A DNA stretch of 64,000 bases. Source: Siphonodentalium dalli. Lineage: Eukaryota > Mollusca > Scaphopoda > Gadilida > Siphonodentaliidae. Made by a program: the position numbers and the translations under genes. Position 1 is the stretch's first letter. The number at the start of each line of letters is the position of its first letter. Shown one piece after another: positions 9,864 through 19,945 of this stretch. The notes beneath the pieces were generated by a model, which saw only the letters and a program-made list of their open reading frames with translations, did no database searches and had not been told where the DNA came from. Where the stretch lies: positions 12,849,287 through 12,913,286 of the forward strand of contig CP136061.1 in the NCBI GenBank assembly GCA_032622095.1. The letters run 5' to 3'.

Positions 9864-9952
9864 ACGAGCCGTATGAACCATTTGCTGCTGACCTTGAACC
9901 TGGAAGTACGATGAAGGTGCTCAAGCCGCCAGTGACTCCTCCCGGGAATCAG
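9864..9952 (+). CDS. REPS1: REPS1-like exon 4: post-EH linker
   Basis: The exon encodes (D)EPYEPFAADLEPGSTMKVLK and PPVTPPGNQ. It joins SAFT of exon 3 to an acidic DEPYEPF motif. The acceptor 'atttttacag' ends at 9863 and the donor CAG|GTGAGA lies at 9953. Length is 89 nt, phase 1 in and phase 0 out. The residues are consistent with the disordered, Pro-rich linker after the EH domain in this family. No catalytic or structured domain is visible. A very large 31-bp array begins at the donor itself. Confidence 0.85.
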
Positions 9953-11600
9953 GTGAGATTACAGTTACTCCCCGTTGGTGTGTATGAGATTACAGTTACT
10001 TCCCTTTGGTGTATATGAGATTACAGTTACTTCCCTTTGGTGTATATTAGATTACAGTTACTTCCCTTTGGTGTATATGAGATTACAGTTACTTCCCTTT
10101 GGTGTGTATGAGATTACAGTTACCCCCTTTGGTGTGTATGAGATTACAGTTACTTCCCTTTGGTGTGTATAAGATTACAGTTACTTCCCTTTGGTGTATA
10201 TGAGATTACAGTTACTTCCCTTTGGTGTGTATGAGATTACAGTTACTCCCCTTTGGTGTATATGAGATTACAGTTACTCCCCTTGGTGTATATGAGATTA
10301 CAGTTGGTGTGTATGCGATTACAGTTACTTCCCTTTGGTGTGTATGAGATTACAGTTACTTCCCTTTGGTGTGTATGAGATTACAGTTACTTCCCTTTGG
10401 TGTGTATGAGATTACAGTTACTTCCCTTTGGTGTGTATGAGATTACAGTTACTTCCCTTTGGTGTGTATGAGATTACAGTTACTTCCCTTTGGTGTATAT
10501 GAGATTACAGTTACTCCCCTTTGGTGTATATGAGATTACAGTTACTCCCCTTTGGTGTATATGAGATTACAGTTACTCCCCTTTGGTGTATATGAGATTA
10601 CAGTTACTTCCCTTTGGTGTATATGAGATTACAGTTACTCCCCTTTGGTGTATATGAGATTACAGTTACTTCCCTTTGGTGTATATGAGATTACAGTTAC
10701 TTCCCTTTGGTGTATATGAGATTACAGTTACTCCCCTTTGGTGTATATGAGATTACAGTTACTTCCCTTTGGTGTGTATGAGATTACAGTTACTTCCCTT
10801 TGGTGTGTATGAGATTACAGTTACTTCCCTTTGGTGTGTATGAGATTACAGTTACTTCCATTTGGTGTGTATGAGATTACAGTTACTTCCCTTTGGTGTG
10901 TATGAGATTACAGTTACTTCCCTTTGGTGTATATGAGATTACAGTTACTTCCCTTTGGTGTATATGAGATTACAGTTACTTCCCTTTGGTGTGTATGAGA
11001 TTACAGTTACTTCCATTTGGTGTGTATGAGATTACAGTTACTTCACTTTGGTGTGTATGAGATTATAGTTACTCCCCTTTGGTGTGTATGAGATTATAGT
11101 TACTCCCCTTTGGTGTATATGAGATTACAGTTACTTCCCTTTGGTGTATATGAGATTACAGTTACTTCCCTTTGGTGTGTATGATATTACAGTTACTTCC
11201 CTTTGGTGTATATGAGATTACAGTTACTTCCCTTTGGTGTGTATGGGATTACAGTTACTTCCCTTTGGTGTGTATGAGATTACAGTTACTTCCCTTTGGT
11301 GTGTATGAGATTGCAGTTACTTCCCTTTGGTGTATATGAGATTACAGTTACTTCCCTTTGGTGTATATGAGATTACAGTTACTTCCCTTTGGTGTGTATG
11401 AGATTAGTTACTTCCCTTTGGTGTGTATGAGATTACAGTTACTTCCCTTTGGTGTGTATGAGATTACAGTTACTCCCCTTGGTGTGTATGAGATTACAGT
11501 TACTCCCCTTTGGTGTATATGAGATTACAGTTACTTCCCTTTGGTGTGTATGAGATTACAGTTACTTCCCTTTGGTGTGTATGAGATTACAGTTACTTAA
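9953..11600 (+). repeat. 31-bp minisatellite starting at exon 4 donor
   Basis: There are about 53 copies of a unit containing 'tgagattacagttacttccc' and 'tttggtgtgta'. The first copy overlaps the donor (GTGAGATTACAG), and later units read GTGTATGAG or GTATATGAG. Variants ttccc/cccc and gtgtatg/gtatatg alternate in blocks, which implies spread of variant units. Each unit contains 'attacag', an acceptor-like AG. Confidence 0.95.
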
Positions 11601-12085
11601 GAAATGAATGTAGTGGGAGTGTATGTTAGTTGGGGGATACGCTGTAGTTGTTGGGGGTACATTGTGTAAACCGCAAATGTACCCCAATGACCACAGCGCC
11701 GTATCCCCAATACATTCATTTCTTATATTTATATAGCTTTTTGATGATTTATTTCTATAAAAAAGCTGAGTGTATTCTTGTTTATATTAGAAAATGGCCG
11801 ATAATTTGAGACCAGCCCATGCAGCACATGAGTCAGCCCGATATAAGATTTCCAAACTTTTAGCTATGATAACGTGATCGATATAAATGACTGGCTTCAG
11901 AAGCAATTCGGCTGAACTTTGAAAAAACTTTTAGTGATTAGATCAGATACGGTCAACAATTTGTATCTTTCTGTTCGTGATACGCTCTATAGATCTCTGC
12001 ATTATTGGGATATAAACCAGATGGCCCAATTGGATGTTGACCAATCACCAAACAGGATTTAGTTTATTACGGACAGGCTATGTAA
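11597..12085. other. unique insert with foldback inside the 31-bp array
   Basis: The inverted arms 'aagaaatgaatgtagt' (11600) and 'tacattcatttctta' (about 11710-11726) enclose G-rich and C-rich inverted segments (ggggatacgctg and cagcgccgtatcccc). Non-repetitive DNA follows up to where the array resumes. I see no coding exon. Confidence 0.6.
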
Positions 12086-12089
12086 ATAT

Positions 12090-12378
12090 TTTCCTTTGGT
12101 GTGGATGAGATTACAGTTACTCCCCTTTGTGTATATGAGATTACAGTTACTTCCCTTTGGTGTATATGAGATTACAGTTACTCCCCTTTGGTGTATATGA
12201 GATTACAGTTACTCCCCTTTGGTGTATATGAGATTACAGTTACTCCCCTTTGTGTATATGAGATTACAGTTACTTCCCTTTGGTGTATATGAGATTACAG
12301 TTACTTCCCTTTGGTGTATATGAGATTACAGTTACTCCCCTTTGGTGTATATGAGATTACAGTTTCTTCCCTTGGTAT
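12090..12378 (+). repeat. second block of the 31-bp minisatellite
   Basis: About nine further copies of the unit at 9953-11600, mostly of the gtatatg/cccc type. It resumes with 'tttggtgtggatgagatt' and ends with a truncated 'cttcccttggta'. Confidence 0.93.
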
Positions 12379-12527
12379 AGTGTTTTGCGAATCGTAAGTT
12401 TGCATCAAATCGAATATCGATATCGAATCTCCTTCCTGATATCGACATCGAATAGATACTATATAACAATGTTACTCTCCATAAGCATCCATTGGAACTT
12501 GTGTTTATTGAGGAAAATCATGACATA

Positions 12528-12709
12528 CAGTAATGCCCTAAGTATTTGACTCCTTAACCACAGCAGAATTATGTCTTGTTGCCATTCATTGGAAAGCACT
12601 CGGGGAGAGCTTTCCGATGAATGGCAACAAGCCATATTTCCGACTAAATCCTGAAAAGTTACCCATAATTCTGCTGTGGTTAAGGAGTCGATTACTTAGG
12701 GCATTACTG
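12528..12709. mobile_element. short TA-flanked CAGTAATGCCC foldback MITE
   Basis: It is flanked by TA at 12526-12527 and 12710-12711. The element is almost entirely an inverted repeat (CAGTAATGCCCTAAGTA...TTAGGGCATTACTG). It contains 'taaccacagcagaattatg' arms around 'gaaagcactcggggagagct'. It is a short version of the element at 7259-7842. Confidence 0.85.
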
Positions 12710-12818
12710 TAGGCAAGTCACTCTCATACAGGTTTGGCTGTTTGTGCTATGTAGCATTGAATTTCTATCTAGCTGTGCCATGTCGAACATGACTGTAACA
12801 TGACAGTAAGACAGTTAA

Positions 12819-13221
12819 CCCTTTACCCAACAGAACGGCCCTGTGCCAATGCATTCTCTTATATATGCGAGTCGACCATAGGTCGCCTCGCATATATAAG
12901 AGAATGCATTGGCTTAACACATTAAAAATTATAAAATTGTTAAAGAATGTAAGAAAAAATGGTAAAAAGTGTTAAAAAAAGTTTTTTTGTTAGGCCAATG
13001 CATTCTCTTATATATGCGAGGCGACCTATGGTCGACTCGCATATATAAGAGAATGCATTGGCACAGGGCATAACTGTAACCATCACAATGTGGTCAATGA
13101 GCCGGTTCCAATGATATCCATATTTGTATGGTTTTATTGAGACAGACACAAGATAATTTAGGCTGTTGCAGCTTTATTTGGCCGTTTTTGGCCGGTTTTG
13201 GCCGGTTTGTTGGGTAAAGGG
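12819..13221. mobile_element. piggyBac-like TTAA MITE
   Basis: TTAA lies at 12815-12818 and 13222-13225, with termini CCCTTTACCCAACAGAACGG and CCGGTTTGTTGGGTAAAGGG. Two long hairpins of 'aatgcattctcttatatatg' type enclose a GTCGACC core, as at 3898-4210. No coding sequence. Confidence 0.85.
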
Positions 13222-13225
13222 TTAA

Positions 13226-14475
13226 ATCGACACAAAATAAACCCCAGTGAAGTCACATACTCGTCTACATTATTAAATAAGTATTCGACACACATGGACA
13301 CAGGTTTACTGTTCAGCTATATATTTGTTGTAGTCCAATGGTAGTTTTCTGGATAACTTTTCACCCGACAATAGATCAAACACCTACATGGCAGTAGTTG
13401 TCTTCCCAGAGGGGGATCCAAATAACACATAAATTACAAGTATTAAATTTGATAATTTATCGTATCGAAACTTGAGCCGTGTTCAAATTGCTGGTAGAGA
13501 AACAGAAACTAAATGTAGTACATGCCAGGAATTCTGTGACAGATAACTGGTCGTACAGAGTGACATTCATTCAAGAACGTTATAGACTGGTTGTTTTAAG
13601 GTTTCTGTTGTTTCCACTATGTTGTATCGCGCATAACGGTGGCTATATGCGAAATCTACATTGAACTGTATATAAACTGAATGTTGTATCTAAATTTCTC
13701 AACATAACCAATTGAGTTTAGATTCTAGCGACCACTCATCTTATAGACAACCTATATAGTGTCGATACCAATTACCAATGTATGCGGTGATTGATCACCT
13801 TCACAGGTTGCAATCGAAGAACATCATTTTCATAATGCACGTCAATTGCGAACAGGATACATATTACATGTACATTCAAAAGAATGCCGGCTGATACGGA
13901 CCCTGGCTCTTACGGACTCTGGCTCATACGGACCCTGGCTCTTATGGACCCCCGGCTTATACGGATCCTGGCTGATACCGACCACAATTATAATATACAA
14001 TTTTATTTATATTTTTATTTATTTAAATAAATTAAAATACTGGCAACATACATACTAAAATAACAAAAATATTAATATATTGAGGAACAACAACAACAAT
14101 CATTATTTATACTGGAGCGTACAGCTTGGTAGCTTCTTTCAACAATCTGCTGGTAGTAATTCTCATTGACGATTAGTTTGTCCATAAGAACATCACCTTC
14201 CCGGTCCTCTCGTCGTTTTCCTCTCCTGTCGTCTACACATCTCCCTTTCTGAAACCTGCTTCATATCGCCACCGAAATTATAAATGAAATTACAAAAATG
14301 TCAACTTATAATCCCATAGAAATAATACTGGAACATTTAGGTTCAATGCAGCCAATAACCTCCTGAAAAGCCGATTGATATATCCCCATGAAGATGAGGT
14401 AGACATTGTGGAATTAATATTGAAAAAATTATGCCAGCCAGCGACAAATCAGTTGAATATATACCAGTTGTATTT
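13226..14475. other. intron 4 sequence with short tandem repeat
   Basis: Mostly featureless. An imperfect 18-bp repeat of 'tacggaccctggctctta' lies at about 13896-13982. No exon is supported. Confidence 0.45.
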
Positions 14476-15087
14476 TTATACCCCCCGCAACGAAGTTAGG
14501 GGGGGTATACTGGAGTCAGCTTGTCCGTCCGTCCGTCGTCCGTCCGTCCGTGGACACAAATTTGTCCAGAGTTTTTCTCAGTCGTTTTTTAATCAATTTC
14601 CGTGAAACTTGGCACAGGCATCAACCACCATGGGAACCTGTGCACCAACGATTATGACGTCTGTCCGCCTTTTTTTGGTGGAGTTATTCCCCCTTTTTCG
14701 ACTTAGAATTTTTTTTGCAACATGCCAACTTTTGTCCGAGCTTTTATTTCTACATTTTTAGGTCAATGTTTTTTAATCTTGGCACTGATATTTAGTACCA
14801 TGAGAACCTGTGCACCTGCGATTATGATGTCTGTCCGACTTTTTTTGTGGAGTTATTCCCCTTTTTCAACTTAGAACATTTTTGCAAAATGCATAATTTT
14901 GTTCGAGCTTTTATTCCTACATGGTTTAAAATTATGGTTAGGTTTGTGCACCTGCAATGGGAACTGTTATTTTATTATTTTAACTAAATGTTTACTGACA
15001 TGTGAAACATCTTAGTATTTTAAAAACACGGGGGGGGGGGGGGGGGGGGGGGTGGGTATCCTTAGTCCCATTGGGACAGTCACACCT
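14476..15087 (+). mobile_element. hairpin-capped (GTCC)n element
   Basis: Cap 'tataccccccgcaacgaag' with 'ttagggggggtata', then (GTCC)n at 14522-14552, then blocks with 'gtgaaacttggcacaggc' and 'gtgcacctgcgattatg'. It ends with a G run (15030-15052) and 'cccattgggacagtcacacc'. Same family and orientation as 8141-8880. Confidence 0.75.
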
Positions 15088-15095
15088 CTAGTTAT

Positions 15096-17045
15096 GTTTA
15101 CCCATACCATAGTATGGTAAACATGTTGTTGTTGTCCACTCGTCGTTAGTCCGTCCATTCGTCTGTCTGTCTGTAGACACTTTACGCATGGTGCGATAAC
15201 TCTATGCGATGGGAACCAAATTTTGTATATGAATTTTTCAGCACAAAAGACAGATCGAGTTCGAATGTGGGTTTGATCCGACTATTTTTAACTGAGTTAT
15301 GGCCCTTTTTTGAAAAAATATTCTGATTTCAAGACTACAAATAACTTTTTATGTGATAAAACAATCACAAAATGAAGATTGGGGAGATTATTTGTCTAGA
15401 AAGATACGATAAGGTGGTTTATTCCCAAGTGTAGAGCGAAATATAGTGATGAGCCGATAATCGGGAACGACAATCGGAATCGGCCGATTGTGGCCCATCG
15501 GATGACAATCGGTACTCTGGTTTCAACATCGGCATTTCCGATTGTCTAAATATAAATCAGGTGCTTGTTTTTCTTCAATAAACTGTTTTAAATATGACGA
15601 CATTTTGTTGAATAAATGATTTACCAAACACAAACTTGATATACAGCCATCTCCTCTTCAATACACCGGCCGTACCTGGGTCTATGTTTGAACAATATAT
15701 TACAGTGGGGATCGCCGGGAAGAACGCGACACTTTGGGTTAGAGCCAGGCTGCGATGATGATGCCGTGATTGCGCGTAATCATAAATTATATGATGATGT
15801 ACACACATTACATATCATGGGACTCATGTACGCCGATACGTAACTTTATTGCTCGTCAACGTGTAGACATTTTGATTTATGTGTGTCAGACTATAAAAAA
15901 TCAAAATGTATGCATACGCAGCACAACAAATCTATCTATATAGTACACACAGCGTAAAACAGGTATAAACTCTAGAAACCGAAAGTGCATGTCACGTGAC
16001 ATTTAATTGCGCAGCTGACTTCACTGTTTGTTCAATTAAATTGAGCATATTATAACATGTGTATCAGTTGTCAGGACGCAGGAATAAAAACTGTACAAGC
16101 ATTAATAGTCAGATATTAAAAAGAATTAAAGAAATTTATTTCTTAATTTTACTATCTAATTAATATTTTCAAAGTCTTTCACCCAACACAACTTTCCATT
16201 AATGATTAACTTTAAATAGCCGAAGACAATGTCATTCCATCCAGTCAGCCTCGTGTGACGTCACGTATAGGTCACCACCAATGATTATTTTGATGACCAT
16301 GCCGAAATCGACAATCAAATCGTGTCTGCGAAATTGACATGAACATGTTGTAACTTGCACCTAGTTCAGTCGGGTCATTTCCTTTGAGTTTGATGTGATG
16401 TCTTTGAATTGGGATCAAAGAAAAATGCCGTTTGATGAATTGTTATCAAAAACGGGCCGTGGATATGTCGTCATGCACGTGGCTACATCAAACTTTCAAA
16501 CTATTTGTTGTGGATTAGCCTAGAATACATGGGTAAGTTAATGCATTGCATCGTCGACTCGTCGATACAATACATTACAATAAATACACCGAGGCCCCGT
16601 ACTACAGCCTCTGCAGGACATGTGCCTGTATTCGATCACAAGTCCGCCCATACCTACCTATATACTTACCCAAACGTATAATTATGCATACTGTGTACTG
16701 GCATATTACTACGGTTGTTGTTTGCTTCTAATTCTAAGTATTATATAACACATATAACATATTCTGGTATGATTATTACAATAATCGGAATCGGCACCTG
16801 AATCGGCCGATTGTGATCTCAAATAATCGGCAATCGGCGCAAGGCTCTATTTGACAATCGGCTCATCACTAGCGAAATATCTGACATTTTGCCTTGGTGG
16901 AAAGTTCTAAAAAGATGAGTTCTCCCACTCACAGAAACATTCAGAGTGAAGCAAGCAGGAGGACTCTATCTTTATCTAAGATCGTCTGATGTTTCATGAC
17001 TGATCCGTTCTAAAAATAGCACATAAAAATGTCGCAATTGATTGT
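15096..17045 (+). mobile_element. hairpin-capped GTTTACCATACC element, split by hAT
   Basis: The cap 'gtttacccataccatagtat' with 'ggtaaac' is followed by 'gtccgtccattcgtctgtct' and blocks with 'ggttatggcccttttt'-like text. It is interrupted at 15444-16871 by a hAT-like element and resumes at 'gcgaaatatctgacattttg'. A second copy starts at 27268. Confidence 0.65.
15444..16871. mobile_element. hAT-like element with 8-bp target duplication
   Basis: The termini TAGTGATGAGCCGATAATCG and its mirror 'cgattg...aatcggctcatcacta' bound a 1428-bp element. GCGAAATA is duplicated at 15436-15443 and 16872-16879. An 8-bp duplication is the hAT hallmark. Subterminal zones are dense in AATCGG/CCGATT words. 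No transposase ORF is recognised, so it is non-autonomous. It lies inside the 15096 element, so it is younger. Confidence 0.88.
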
Positions 17046-17075
17046 ATGTATAATATATCCGTAAAATTTGAAATG

Positions 17076-17200
17076 TTTTTTTCCCAATCTTTTAGCAGTG
17101 GAACCCTGGATTCACAGACTCTCCACCCGTTACTAATGTTTTTTTCCCACTCTTTTAGCAGTGGAACCCTGGATTCACAGACTCACCACCCGTTACTTCT
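17076..17200 (+). repeat. 63-bp duplication of exon 5 acceptor plus 5' exon end
   Basis: Two copies of 'tttttcccaatcttttag|cagtggaaccctggattcac' with ~40 nt of exon 5. The acceptors end at 17095 and 17158. The spacing of 63 nt keeps frame, but the inner acceptor itself supplies an in-frame TAG (17156-17158), so use of the outer acceptor would truncate the protein. Confidence 0.92.
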
Positions 17201-17251
17201 TCCACACAGCCTGCCAACTTCGAATTTGAAACTCCGGTTCCAACTGATCCA
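17159..17251 (+). CDS. REPS1: REPS1-like exon 5: linker
   Basis: The exon encodes QWNPGFTDSPPVTSSTQPAN and FEFETPVPTDP, a disordered Ser/Thr/Pro-rich segment. The acceptor 'cactcttttag' ends at 17158 and the donor CCA|GTAAGT lies at 17252. Length is 93 nt, phase 0 at both ends, so the exon is skippable without frame change. The first ~40 nt plus acceptor exist as a second copy upstream. The inner copy is chosen because it is the only one followed by an open frame to a consensus donor. Confidence 0.85.
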
Positions 17252-17299
17252 GTAAGTCATTACATTTAAAGACATAATTTGGACTTTTAGTGATATTGA

Positions 17300-17962
17300 G
17301 GATCTACAACGAGTCCCCATTTTATAGCGAAATTTACAAAACGAGTCCAGACTTAATTTATTGAGGTCTAGATCCAATTTACTGGACTCGTTTTGTAAAT
17401 TTCGTTATAAACTAGGGGACAAGTTGTAGATTATATTTATTACTTGATCCAAAACCTCCATAAACATACTTAAATCAATAAATTGCATGTGAAACTAAGG
17501 CCTGCAATGATGTTTCACGTAACTATGCATTGTTTGCCACGTGTAAAGATATAGTCCCAGATAGATAAGACTCTTTGACGTATTTAATGGTGTAAATTTA
17601 ATGAAATACAGTAATGCCCTAAATAATCGACATCTCAACCACAGCAGAATTATGGGTAATTTTTCAGGATTTAGTCGGAAATATGGCTTGTTGCCATTCA
17701 TCGGAAAGCTCTCACTGAGGAGTCAATTATTTAAAGCATTACTTTATTTTTTCAAACTAAATCAACAATAGGCACAGACATCGATTTAGCATACGGAATG
17801 TAAACAGATGACAAGTCGGAAGTCACGTTTGTGTAATAATTATAATGTATTTGGGTACACCTGACACTACTAGTATTTCCTGTTATACAATGACTGTTGT
17901 ATATCATTATTATAGAATGGGTTTAATGATGGATTAAGGGTGAGATCAGTTAATAAATTGTA
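17300..17962. mobile_element. foldback-headed repeat, copy 1
   Basis: It begins with inverted arms 'atctacaacgagtccccatt' and 'ggggacaagttgtagat' (17300-17432) and continues with 'tatttattacttgatccaaa' and 'cacgtaactatgcattgttt'. It ends after 'agaatgggtttaatgatg'. The same order of blocks occurs at 22723-23272. A CAGTAATGCCC MITE (17609-17743) has inserted into this copy only. Confidence 0.7.
17609..17743. mobile_element. truncated CAGTAATGCCC foldback MITE
   Basis: The left terminus after TA (17607-17608) is intact: CAGTAATGCCCTAAATAATC. The left arm runs through 'aaccacagcagaattatggg' to 'ccattcatcggaaagctctc'. The right arm is deleted except for a decayed end ('gagtcaattatttaaagcat'). 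Confidence 0.75.
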
Positions 17963-18029
17963 GAAAATTCCAACCACACCAACTACGAAAAAACGCTGAC
18001 TATGCACTATCTCTGAACAGGCCTCAAAT

Positions 18030-18145
18030 ATGGTGCTGGACATTTGCAGAAAGGGGTCCCCAGAGGGTGAATTTAGTGACGCTATCCCGCATAGAAGGCT
18101 ACCATCACTAAATTCACCCTCTGGGGACCTCATTCTGCATGGCCT
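18030..18145. mobile_element. GAATGAGGTCCCC palindromic MITE
   Basis: Inverted arms 'ccccagagggtgaatttagt' and 'actaaattcaccctctgggg' flank a core of about 30 nt. This is the same family as the complete copy at 38193-38343. Confidence 0.8.
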
Positions 18146-18335
18146 CATCTGCTAATGGAAACATTAAAGTTTCCAAATGGTGAATATTGTGATGTGCACC
18201 CATTGGGAACCTCGATTATGCAATGTGTCATCTGCCAATTTAGGGATATAGAGAAACTAAACTAAAAAAGATATAGCATCTAAGTTTCTATAGAAATTTG
18301 ATATAAAGAAACTTTCCAGAGAAGATGAGGCCTAA

Positions 18336-18425
18336 CCAGAATGAGGTCCCCATAGGTTGAATTTAGTGATACTAGCAGCATTACTTAATTCATCTTCTGG
18401 GGACCTCATTCTGCATTAGCCTCAT
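18336..18425. mobile_element. GAATGAGGTCCCC palindromic MITE, shorter
   Basis: Arms 'agaatgaggtccccatagg' and 'ctggggacctcattctgcat' surround a decayed core. Confidence 0.7.
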
Positions 18426-18458
18426 CTGCTATGAGAGACCTAGATACAATCTCAAATC

Positions 18459-19026
18459 CAACAGGCCACATCCCTCATCCGATTGCCACCAAACTTCATA
18501 TGGATCCTCGGGGTGACTCCCTTGACACATCCTACAGGCCACATCCCTCATCCGATTGTCACCAAACTTCATATGGATCCTCGGGGTGATTCCCTTGGCA
18601 CATCCTACAGGCCACATCCCTCATCCGATTGTCACCAAACTTCATATGGTTCCTCGGGATGACTCCTTTGACACACGCTACAGGCCACATCCCTCATCCG
18701 ATTGTCACCAAACTTCATACAGATCCTCGGGGCGACTCCTTTGACACATCCTACAGGCCACATCCCTCATCCAATTGTCACCAAACTTCATACAGATCCT
18801 CGGAGCGACTCCTTTGACACATCCTACAGGCCACATCCCTCATCCGATTGTCACCAAACTTCATACAGATCCTCGGGGCGACTCCTTTGACACATCCTAC
18901 AGGCCACATCCCTCATCCGATTGTCACCAAACTTCATACAGATCCTCGGGGCGACTCCTTTGACACATCCTACAGGCCACATCCCTCATCCGATTGTCAC
19001 CAAACTTCATACAGATCCTCGGTGTG
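18459..19026 (+). repeat. 73-bp tandem repeat, about 8 copies, before exon 6
   Basis: The unit contains 'aggccacatccctcatccga' and 'ttgtcaccaaacttcata', with an exact 73-bp period from about 18462 onward. Inner copies (from about 18690) share 'cagatcctcggggcgactcc', while outer ones read 'tatggatcctcgggg'. The array ends about 75 nt before the exon 6 acceptor. The words resemble the 'accaaacttcatatgg' cores of the (GTCC)n elements, so the array may have grown from one. Confidence 0.93.
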
Positions 19027-19101
19027 ACCTCAATTTAGAAGCTTACTATTTTTATTTTCTTTCTTTTCGAATGGTAAAGGTGACATTGTTTTTTTCTTCA
19101 G

Positions 19102-19186
19102 GATTCTAAGATACTTCATCCGGTTCCGATGCGAGTGAATTCACCGGAATCACAGCAGGCTAGTCAGAGGGGCAGGACTTTTTCAG
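19102..19186 (+). CDS. REPS1: REPS1-like exon 6: linker
   Basis: The exon encodes DSKILHPVPMRVNSPESQQA and SQRGRTFS, low-complexity and basic/polar. The acceptor 'tttttcttcag' ends at 19101. The donor TTCAG|GTATCA lies at 19187; it is weaker than consensus and preceded by a pyrimidine run, so the junction also resembles an acceptor. Length is 85 nt, phase 0 in and phase 1 out, which fits exon 7. The assignment rests on frame, splice sites and position; no domain is visible. Confidence 0.75.
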
Positions 19187-19369
19187 GTATCAAATAATTC
19201 TCATTATTATCCGTCCCTTCTCTTCTGACTGGGCAAAAACCGTAACTCTATTGCCAAATGAATCGGTGAAATTGTGATGCTCACTCAGTACTCTGGTGGA
19301 TTTAGCAGACGTTTCACTTCCGCATTGAGTTTTTTTTTCACTTCCACATTGACTGTTCCAAATCCTGCA

Positions 19370-19600
19370 TCTGATGATACAGGCTTTTATAGAGAATCAA
19401 GTGCCGACAAATACCAAAAATAACCACACAAATTTTATTCCCAAAATTTGGATAAACAAACAGATGTATAAAAAAATGTTATTATACAATGTTGTGTACT
19501 ATAAGTGTTTTTCTCGTACTTGTCCAGGTTGTGGTGAAAAGTCCAATATGACTTTTCACCACAACCTGGACTCATACAAGAAAAACACATAACATTGAAA
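19370..19600. mobile_element. foldback element with CAGGTTGTGGTGAAAA arms
   Basis: Inverted arms 'tccaggttgtggtgaaaagt' and 'acttttcaccacaacctgga' meet near 19545. Outer arms are 'gtgtttttctcgtacttg' and 'caagaaaaacacat'. The same element with the same upstream flank is at 22120-22470. Confidence 0.75.
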
Positions 19601-19854
19601 AATAACTTTATATTATATATTTTTGAGGATTATAGAAGATAATACTTGTATTCAATTATTCAGCAGCACTTTGAAGAAGAAGAGTATGCAAGATTATAAA
19701 TAGCAGTCCTTTCTGCAAGGAAAACTTAACATGTGCAATTATATGCTTACGCAAATCAGAATACTAGAATAAATATTGTCATCAGCTGATTTTTCTCAGC
19801 CAAAATGTTATCGTGGATTGTTCCAAGAGCCCAATTACACTGTCATTGTCGAGA

Positions 19855-19945
19855 CAAGCCTTGAAATAGTGTGTCTAACATTTGCAGAATGAGGTCCCCA
19901 GACGGTGAATTTAGTGACGCTATCCCACACCAAATTCACCCGTTG
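19855..19945. mobile_element. GAATGAGGTCCCC MITE, right arm degraded
   Basis: It begins 'agccttgaaatagtgtgtct' and 'gcagaatgaggtcccc'. After the core, only 'caccaaattcacccgttgg' remains of the second arm. Confidence 0.65.

Noticed and set aside
9953-12378. Direct repeats resembling a CRISPR array
   Set aside because: The repeats are contiguous 31-bp units with no spacers, in an animal-type intron starting at a splice donor.
17046-17255. 69-aa ORF crossing both exon 5 acceptors
   Set aside because: It is in a different frame from the exon 5 reading that joins exons 4 and 6.
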